Assembly: GCA_950295325.1 (NCBI GenBank)
Contig: OX485803.1
Coordinates: forward strand, 67,593,554-67,657,553
Source: Polytrichum commune
Taxonomy: Eukaryota; Streptophyta; Polytrichopsida; Polytrichales; Polytrichaceae
Length of the DNA stretch: 64,000 bases
Direction: 5' to 3'
Made by a program: the position numbers and the translations under genes. Positions 56,878 to 64,000 of this stretch are shown in pieces; position 1 is the first letter of the stretch, and each line of letters begins with the position of its first letter. Below the pieces are notes generated by a model, which was given only the letters and a program-made list of their open reading frames with translations, ran no database searches and had not been told where the DNA came from.

Positions 56878-58401
56878 TCACTTGGCCCCAGTCAAGTCCT
56901 CATCCGAAGGACTTGGATTGCGTGAGAGTCCATCTGCATCCATGTTGGTAATCCCAACACGGTGTACCACCTCAAAGTCATACTCCTGGAGCAACAAAGC
57001 CCACCTGGCAAGCTTGCCAGTAAGCTTATCCGACTCCATGAGCCACCGTAACGGCTGATGGTCAGTCACTAAAGTGAAGTGCTGACCATAAATATACGGC
57101 CGAAAATGGGCAATAGCCCATACTGCCGCCAATGCTTCTCCCTCGTAGGATGAATAATTAGCCTCCGCCGTGTTATTGCTTTGTGAAGCGTAAGCAACAA
57201 CATACTCCCGGCCAAAATCATCTTTCTGAGTGAGAACTGCTCCCAAACCCAATGAACTCCAATCTGTATGCAACTGGAAAGATTTGGAGACATCTGGACG
57301 TCGAAGCACTGGAGCCGTACCCAATTTCTGCTTCAATGTCTCAAACGCCTGTTGTTGCTCACGAGCCCAAGTCCACGGTTGGTCCTTGCTCGTGAGAATG
57401 GTGAGAGGCTTGGCGATCAAGCTAAAGTTCTTGACGAATCGCCGATAGTAATTCGCCAAGCCCAAGAAAGCACGAAGTCTCGGCACATCAACCAGTACCG
57501 GAATCTTCTGCAAGGCGTCCACCTTAGCTTGTTGTACCCCAAGACCTCCTGGAACAATCATATGCCCCAAATATGCCAGCCGGTCATGGAAAAACTTGCA
57601 CTTGCCGTAGTGCAAGCGCAATCCCCACCGCTGCAACCGCTCAAAAACGGCTTGCAGATGCCTCACATGCTCATGTGGTGTTGTGCTGAAGATGATCACA
57701 TCGTCTATGTAACACCGAGCAAAGGGCAAGCCAGAGAGAACCTGATCCATCACCCGCTGAAACTCAGCGGGTGCATTCTTCAGGCCAAATAGAAGAAACT
57801 TCCATTGATAAAGTTGATCTTTCCCATCTTGATCAACTCCCCAAAATGCGGTCTTCACCCGATCTCCCGTAAGTAATGGAAGTTGGTGATATCCGGATCT
57901 CAAGTCCAAGGTGCTAAAGACCCGAGAAAATCCGATGGCATCGAATAACTCCTCCGGGATCGGTATGGGATACCGATCCGACTTGGTCTTCCGATTAACT
58001 GGACGGTAGTCCCCACACATCTGCTTCTCTGTCCAATTGCCAAAGATATCCTTCTTCGATGGCATAACCGTAGCACAAGCATACTCCCCGTTGGAAAGTT
58101 CGATTAGCCCTGCTGCCAAGAGCTTTCGGCAACGAGCCTGAACGCCAATCCGCTTGGAAACACTGAGCCTGTAAGATCTCCGAAAAATGGGATGGTCGTC
58201 CTCCAACTGAATGTGGATGGGTTTTCCTTTATAACCTTCAAGATCCTGAAGGCTAAAAGCAAAACATCTACGGTACGAGCGAATAAAGGCTCGTACCTTA
58301 CGTGCCTCAGCACCAGTGAGACGAGGGCCTAATTCAAGTGGCCAATCATCAAACTCTGTAGTCTCCCTCTCCACCAAAGGAGAACCACCTGATGCTGGCA
58401 C
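56878..58401 (-). pseudogene. Reverse transcriptase and RNase H (gypsy B polyprotein)
   Basis: RT blocks: IQLEDDHPIFRRSYRLS, MCGDYRPVNRKTKSDRYPIP, FSTLDLRSGYHQLPL, LLFGLKNAPAEFQRVM and the catalytic CYIDDVIIF. RNase H follows with Asp in LHTDWSS, Glu in YEGEALAAVW, Asp in LVTDHQPLRW and the final ADGLSRN. All catalytic residues are intact. Typical Ty3/gypsy order. The frame is continuous with the methyltransferase segment upstream, apart from stops at 58585-58587 and 58414-58416. Confidence 0.95.
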
Positions 58402-58584
58402 AGACTCTAATTGCTAATGAGAGGAGGGGGCATTAACCATGCCCCCAGTCTCGGTGCTAGTACTAGAGTCTGACATTTCTTTATCACCACCAATATGTGA
58501 TGATGAAGCTACCACCGGAGGCGAAGAAACCAAAGCAGTGTAAAAATGTTGAGCTCGAAGCTCCTCCATCACATGCTGCTCGAA

Positions 58585-60069
58585 TTAAAAAATTCGTTCG
58601 GCTTCTCCAACCATGGTGTGAATTCCCTCTTCTATGGGTGTGGACCGCAGTGCCCCCTGACCAGAGTCCTCTGCCCCCAGAGACAACCACTGGTCACCAC
58701 GATGCCTTTGCAATGAAAGGCATAAAGCAACAGTCCACACCATAGTATGAAGATCCATAGCTTGGCCCAACACGAAGCATCGTTGGCCCTCAGAAAGGCC
58801 GGGAGCTGCGGTGGTGCCAGTGCGGAATCCCATGACACGCTCCCGTTCGTCAGCCAATGGTTCGGTGTGGGTTTTGGTGTGAACATCCCACACCATACCT
58901 GGCCCCCTATCGCGGAAAGCGAATGACTGTGCAAACGTCATAAATGTGGGAAAGGCCCGCTGTGGTGCCCCCATTTTGTTGACCAATGCCAACGGGGGTA
59001 AATCATCTCGAACAACCGGCAAAGAAGTCCGGTTTGGATCCAAGATGTCATCCACCTTTTGATCCAAAGGTGGAGGCACTGCAGAAAATGCTGCAGCTAA
59101 AGTAGATGACGGTGCGAGGTTGGTCCAAATCCACCGAGGTCGGTGGGCATAAGAACCAATGCTCGCGGCATCCACAAAAATGGGATCTCCAAGGTGTTGA
59201 CGAACATAATAATCGCCTTCCAACACCTTGTCCCGAGAGTCTCCCAACAAAGGTACATTCTCGAAGATATACCCTGGAGGGGAAGGTCGGTGGGTAAACC
59301 ACCACTGCATAAGCCGGATGAGGTCCCAGAAAAGGCTAGACCTGGGATCCTCTAAACCTCGGCCTGCTCCAGCACGTGAGTGGCCTTGGCATGGCCATCC
59401 CGCAATCACCATATCCACCGGGCCCAAGTGTCGTAAGTCGGCCTCACTGATGAGTGTAACATCACGAGAGAGACGTAAAAAACACCCATGAATGGCAGTT
59501 GGGTGTAACTGCTGGGGGTACAATACCATCAACTGGTGAAGATGGTGACGAGCCACACGGGTGGACACTGGAGAGTTGTCCACATAGACATACCGTCTGA
59601 CCGTGAGGCCAGCCTCCAATATGGCCGCTAAGCCTGTGCCGATGCCCCCAAACAGTTCCACCAAAGTAATCCCCGCGTCTAGCGGCTGCCATAAAATGGG
59701 ATGTACCAATGCCAAGAGGACACCCGGTATGACCGGTGTCCTAGGAGTGAGAGAGTGAACAATATCCTCGCACCTCCGAAATAGCTCGGCGGAATCACGC
59801 CAAGGAGGAAGGGGATCCTTGGGATGGCGCACCAATGCACCCTTAGGTGCCATATCCCATTGATCGTTTGTACTCCCCATGAATGCCAATGACTCCTCCA
59901 ACAATGCGGAACCATAAGGCAATGTGTCCACCATAGCACCACATCCAAAAACCATAGATAATGGTGCTATGGTCGCGGCCGCCGCGAAAGCCACGGGAAT
60001 AAGTTCCCTGCGGCCATCCCCAGCCGACCAACCTGGTCGAATCCACGCCTCCTCAGTCCAGTTGTCCAA
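58585..60069 (-). CDS. C5-cytosine DNA methyltransferase domain inside the gypsy B polyprotein
   Basis: In this 494-codon segment the methyltransferase spans residues ~133-452 (59673-58714). Motifs in canonical order: I, LVELFGGIGTGLAA (AdoMet binding); IV, VIAGWPCQGHSRAG with the catalytic Cys; VI, YIFENVPLL; VIII-like, YAHRPRWIWTNL; IX-like, ERERVMGFRTGTT; X, RCFVLGQAMDLHTMVW. ENV, the R-x-R type block and the ERER-G motif look closest to Dnmt3/DRM-type enzymes, without the motif rearrangement of plant DRM. It sits between protease and RT in one frame, so it would be made as part of Gag-Pol. No stop lies within the domain and all key residues are kept. Substrate and expression are unknown. 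Transposon-borne methyltransferases have been reported, as I recall, in dinoflagellates and a charophyte alga. Confidence 0.92.
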   Translation of the reverse strand: MDNWTEEAWIRPGWSAGDGRRELIPVAFAAAATIAPLSMVFGCGAMVDTLPYGSALLEESLAFMGSTNDQWDMAPKGALVRHPKDPLPPWRDSAELFRRCEDIVHSLTPRTPVIPGVLLALVHPILWQPLDAGITLVELFGGIGTGLAAILEAGLTVRRYVYVDNSPVSTRVARHHLHQLMVLYPQQLHPTAIHGCFLRLSRDVTLISEADLRHLGPVDMVIAGWPCQGHSRAGAGRGLEDPRSSLFWDLIRLMQWWFTHRPSPPGYIFENVPLLGDSRDKVLEGDYYVRQHLGDPIFVDAASIGSYAHRPRWIWTNLAPSSTLAAAFSAVPPPLDQKVDDILDPNRTSLPVVRDDLPPLALVNKMGAPQRAFPTFMTFAQSFAFRDRGPGMVWDVHTKTHTEPLADERERVMGFRTGTTAAPGLSEGQRCFVLGQAMDLHTMVWTVALCLSLQRHRGDQWLSLGAEDSGQGALRSTPIEEGIHTMVGEAERIF

Positions 60070-60093
60070 ACCAAAACTAAGAGGGTAAAGTGC

Positions 60094-60942
60094 TTACTGA
60101 CCAACTAAAATGTCATAGTTGGTCGCATCCATCACCGCACACCTAAGAAGAAGAGGTGCGGGTGAATCTCCAGGCTTCACTCGAAAGCTAAGCTGTAATG
60201 GCTCTCGAGTATAACCCATGGCCCGCTCCACGTGACCAATGGATGTGACAATGGTGAATGGACAGGGAGCCAAATCCTCGGCCGTCAACCTCAACTCTTG
60301 GGCAAGCCTCTTGCCGATCATAACTGGCTGTGCCCCTGAATCCATCATCACACAACGGGGAGCAACTCGAGTAGCATTGCTTCCAGTGCGACTGACCACC
60401 AAAATTCCGGTATCATTCACCATACGCACAATGCCGGGTCGAATACCGCGGCGCTCGCAGACAGGTCTAGCAGCGACATCAGACAGATAGGTTGCACCCG
60501 CGGATACTGGTAAGTCATAAGACATGGTCGGTGCCTTGTCATCTGAGGCGTGTGCGTCAAAAGACGCAATGGTCTCTGCCGCAAGTCTCGCTCGCCGTTT
60601 GGCCACATCCTCAGGATCTTCAGAAGCAGGGATGTCCGTAGTGGCTTGAGCCACGGTCAGAGAAGGTAAGGATGCCTTCCCTTCCAAAATCCTACCTGCT
60701 AAGTGAAAAACCTTAGCAGGTTGGAACTCTGGCGATGACCACTCCATGGCCGTGAACAAAGGTGTGTGCAACACCTTGGATGCCAACGTGTGCGCCACAT
60801 CAGTCGCTGAGTGTGAAACCTCATCGTTCGGATGACGACCACTGACAGATTGGACGGCATCGGCCAATCCAAAAGATAATGGTAGTCGTGCCTGACCAAT
60901 TTGGTCCGCGGGCGCATTGTCCCGAGCTCGCGAGCTTGCCAC
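60094..60942 (-). pseudogene. Retropepsin-type aspartic protease (gypsy B polyprotein)
   Basis: The active site is RCVMMDSGAQPVMIGKRLA (DSGA at about residue 200 of the segment), with the flap region IVTSIGHVERAMGY and the C-terminal strand DATNYDILVGQ. It would cut Gag-Pol into mature proteins. The upstream ~180 residues are a linker without a recognised fold. Ends in TAA 60094-60096, after which the same frame continues into the methyltransferase segment (LYPLSFGLDNWTEEAWIRPG). Confidence 0.88.
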
Positions 60943-60969
60943 ATATTCATTTGTAGTCGAAGGTATGGA

Positions 60970-62499
60970 TTATGACACGGCTTGAGCACGTGTCACGGCC
61001 GCGGAACTCACCACCTCGCCCGAGGCTTCGAACATATAGTAATCCGGAGTGGAAGAACTAGCCTGAGCTCCGGAGGAAGACGGTGAGGCCAAGATTTGGC
61101 CGGATGACGCCAAGCTTTTGAACCTCTCCTCCATGGCTCCAATCTTCGCCTCCAACGTCTTCTCCCGGTCGGAAGAATGACGTTTCTCATGATGGAGAGC
61201 AAAGCAGTTCTCTACCGCGTGATTGTTCCGCCCACAATGGGAACACTTCAACTGCTTGGGTAACTGATTACCCGTCGTCCCCTTCGCCGAACCCTTACCG
61301 GGAACAAATGGTTTCCGCTTCGGAGTAGTGACGGTCTGGGCTTGCCTTTGCTTCGAAGGACAGTCCTTCTTAGCATGGCCGGCCTGCCCACAAGACCAAC
61401 AATACATGGTCTTATCTACCTCGGCCTCCGCCAATCCCGCAGCCGCAACCGGAACTCTTCGGGATTTGCTAGAATCCACTAGCAAGGACATCAAATCAGT
61501 GGCATCGTGCTGACATAATGCACGATCACACTGCTCCACCACGGCGAATGCCTCTGCGAGTGTCGCTCAACCACCAAACTCCATGATGATCCTGGGTAGC
61601 GCCAAGTCAAGGAGACGTTTGTCAATCTTTGACAAAAACACCTTCACCAACTGACTTTTCGCGAACACACCTCCAGATTCTCTGGCAAACGTCGCCAACC
61701 TCGTATACATGGTACGAGGTGTATCGTCCTTCTCCCGTCTGAAATCTTGTATCCGTTGCATCTGGTCACGACGGAAGCCTCCGTACTCCCCCTGTAGATG
61801 CAGCTCAAATACCCGCAATGGCTCAAAATCTGGCGGAGCCCCTAAAGAGGCTAAAGCCGCTTGGGTGGCCATGGAATAACGCGAGAGTGGAAGAACTGGG
61901 CTCGACGTACTCGCCGCAGTGGGAGCAGGACCCGTAGTCCTCGGCTCACCAGGAGGAGCTCCCTCCACATCCACCACATAACCTTCCTCCGGTACCTCCG
62001 TCTTGACATCCGGAACGGCCATAAAACTGGAAGTTGCGCCTTCCTTCAATGCGGATACCAACTCAACCCAAGTCTCCTAGTACCGTTCCACATGGCGCAG
62101 CTCCATCCAATGAGCCTCCGTCCACTGCTCATAAGTTTGGAGAGCTTCATGCTCCAAATGCTGAGGTAGAAGCTCAAACGCATACCAATCGTCAAAATTG
62201 GTATTGCGTTGGCGTTTCTCTCGCATCCACGTACGAAACCGGATTTTCCAATCTTGCAGAGAAATGGTCCCTGCTCGACCGGAAAACCGGTCCCGTATCC
62301 CTCCCCTAGTCTCCTCCTCCATATCGTCAAAGGTTCCCACCCACAGGACGTGAGACCGAGTGATAGTCCCCCACGCCGAAGTAGGCTGAAAAACCTCGTT
62401 GGGTGCTACCACTGGTTCAACGTCCGAGAGGTCCGAGGGATGACCTTCTGATGCTCCTGGGGACGGAGAACGATAGTGTTGAGTACGAGTTGTAACCAT
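60970..62499 (-). pseudogene. Gag with two CCHC zinc knuckles (gypsy B polyprotein)
   Basis: Starts at ATG 62499 (MVTTRTQHYRSPSPG). The capsid-like part has ISLQDWKIRFRTWM and DDTPRTMYTRLATFARESGG. Two zinc knuckles follow: CWSCGQAGHAKKDC and CSHCGRNNHAVENC. A short coiled coil follows (EKTLEAKIGAMEERF). Stops at 62077-62079 (TAG) and 61567-61569 (TGA), plus TAA at 60970-60972, interrupt a single frame. Gag packages the element RNA. Two zinc knuckles is at the high end for plant gypsy gag. Confidence 0.88.
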
Positions 62500-63720
62500 A
62501 AACCCACAATGGGATGGTCACCGAATCAACAACCCAAATGAATTAGTATTCAGGTACAAAGAGAAAAAAGGTCAAAGGCAACCTGCACCTGCAACCACCA
62601 CCAAAACTTATGGTCTGCTGGTCATTAACCCAGCCTCACCACAAGTGAAAACAAGCACCGCCCACTTGGTGCACAAACAAAGGTCCCGTCGGTCATTAAT
62701 CCGACCTCACCTCCACAGTACCCTATCACAATCTAGGACTACACAAAATGGGGCAGTGTTAGAATACTCCAGCACTACAGCCCGCCACAGGGGAAGGTAC
62801 CAAAACAAAATACAAGGAACAATGCAAGAACAACATTGGATCCTCTTCCCCAAAACAACATTCAAGCAGAAATTGAAAACGACCGCAACCAACTGGCACC
62901 CGCCTGCAGTTGGTGGTCAAAATAAAGAGCCCCTGTTGCTTAAGAAAAAGAAATGCTAACTATGCACGTCTCTCATCTAGTACTATAATATAAAATCCTC
63001 TCCTTCCTAAAGTCCTTGGAATTTGTGTTGCTTAACACAATTCGCGCTTAACAAATTATCTTGTTAAGTCAAATGGTAATTCCATATGCCAATTCGCTCC
63101 ACCCCTAGGCAATCCCTAAACAATTAATAAACTTATACCAAAATAAAATCTACAACAACAATCAACCTATTCCCAAATAAATCCTAACACCTACAACATC
63201 CTAAAATGATTCATAACGCCCATAAATTGCCCCTAAATAAAGCCAATGTCCACAATGTGCCCCTAAATAAATCCAATGCCCACAATCCGCCCCTAAATAA
63301 AAGAGAATGAAAATCCCCGCTTATGACAAAAATACCTCTATCAAGTCGTTGCGGGAGAAAAAGAAGCTAAGTGCAAATTCGCCGAGATCCCACGTCTTGC
63401 GCGTATTGCCGGATGCTCCCGCGAACCTCTCCCGCAATGCTCCACCCCGCCCAACAAAATGATTGTGTACCAAACGTATACACAAATCACAATTGCCAAG
63501 AAACTCGAAAAGGTGGCCTCAACCTTGGCGCCGAAGTGGATTATTCATAAGTCCAAGAATTTCATTTTGTTCTTTCTTGACCTCTCCATACCTTAGTTTA
63601 TTGTATTTTGTTTGTTATTGTATTGAAAAATACAATGACAAATACAGTAAACTAATTGGTTTTTTTTCAATTTAAAAAAAATTAAAAAAATTGTACCAAA
63701 AAAAATTAAAAAATTAAAGG
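62500..63720. other. Upstream leader of gypsy element B
   Basis: No coding region. Two similar ~30 bp blocks (GTCATTAACCCAGCCTCACC near 62622; GTCATTAATCCGACCTCACC near 62692) and a ~36 bp tandem repeat with CGCCCCTAAATAAA-like ends (three units, about 63225-63300) are visible. No sequence matching the 54433-54981 LTR and no primer-binding site were found. AT-rich homopolymers lie at 63660-63715. Confidence 0.5.
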
Positions 63721-63724
63721 GCTG

Positions 63725-64000
63725 CAGCAGAGAGGGGGGGGGGGAATCCGTGGGGAGGTAGGGGCTCCTAAGGCGGGGTTTGACCTAGGGGTGGGGTAGG
63801 TGGGTTGACCTATGGGAAGGTAGACCTAGGTGGGGGGAAAGGGTAGGCTTAGGTGGGGGGGGGAAAGGTACATGGGGAAGGGGGGAGGAAGGTGAGGGAG
63901 GGAGGAGAGGAAGGTACCGGGGGAGGGGGTACCCGGGGGGGAAGGAGGAGGAGGAGGGGGGAGCCGCGGGCCCGGGCCGCCGGCCGCCGTGTGCCGCCGG
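63725..64000. repeat. G-rich low-complexity tract
   Basis: Multiple runs of 4-12 G on the plus strand (GGGGGGGGGGGG near 63735, GGTAGGGG, GGGGGAAAGG), turning to GCCG-rich sequence in the last 40 bp. It changes sharply from the AT-rich DNA before it. G-quadruplex-prone; it could also be an assembly edge. Confidence 0.8.

Larger units (their letters stand above)
54433..62499 (-). mobile_element. Ty3/gypsy retrotransposon B carrying a DNA methyltransferase and a PHD finger
   Basis: The minus-strand order is gag with two zinc knuckles, retropepsin, C5-cytosine methyltransferase, RT, RNase H, integrase, PHD finger, polypurine tract, 3' LTR (54981-54433). It interrupts gypsy element A at 54432/54433. 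The 5' LTR and primer site were not found up to 64000, so the element probably continues past the window. The polyprotein frame is unbroken by frameshifts from 62499 to 55267; seven stops interrupt it. Confidence 0.9.

Noticed and set aside
55267-62499. Alternative genetic code (TAA/TAG as Gln) to explain the in-frame stops
   Set aside because: TGA also interrupts, the three host genes use standard code, and C-to-T decay explains all cases.

Overview
This is nuclear DNA of a streptophyte (green-plant lineage). It holds three split, GT-AG-spliced host genes of plant type, interstitial TTTAGGG-type telomere repeats, an initiator-Met-tRNA primer site in an LTR element, and a dense mix of plant-style transposons. 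A LINE resembling the Dualen/RandI type known from green algae, and a gypsy element carrying a DNA methyltransferase (a combination I recall from charophyte algae and dinoflagellates), make a charophyte alga or early-diverging land plant more likely than a flowering plant. The species cannot be named from sequence alone.

Layout. 1-1.4 kb: 5' flank of a purple acid phosphatase gene (1424-6553, +, six exons). It converges on a GT92/DUF23 glycosyltransferase gene (12720-7346, -, four exons). 12.8-18.4 kb: gene-free DNA with promoter-proximal tandem repeats, a fold-back element, two long hairpins and a decayed LINE tail. 18.4-22.3 kb: a PIF/Harbinger DNA transposon (transposase plus Myb-like protein) nested in a small MITE, with a second MITE copy beside it. 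22.8-23.8 kb: a Stowaway-like element. 25.9-36.2 kb: one long non-LTR retrotransposon on the minus strand, with apurinic endonuclease, RT, RNase H and a probable C-terminal restriction-like endonuclease, and a 2A-like motif. 37.9-42.2 kb: two large fold-back elements and a third MITE copy. 43.4-49.1 kb: a ten-exon SWC2/YL1 (SWR1 complex) gene, minus strand, with a mitochondrial-type initiator tRNA and a 5S-like relic in its introns. 50.9-54.4 kb: a decayed Ty3/gypsy element (+), broken by a solo LTR. 54.4 kb to beyond 62.5 kb: a second Ty3/gypsy element (-) inserted into the first.

The most notable object is that last element. One continuous frame of about 2,410 codons encodes gag, aspartic protease, a complete C5-cytosine DNA methyltransferase, RT/RNase H, integrase and a C-terminal PHD finger. 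It thus carries a DNA-methylation writer and a probable chromatin reader. Seven in-frame stops interrupt the frame with no frameshift, and every one could come from a single C-to-T change. Similar decay appears in the LINE, the other gypsy element and the Harbinger transposase, as expected for heavily methylated DNA.

Exon structures were worked out by hand from splice signals and phase and have no transcript support.
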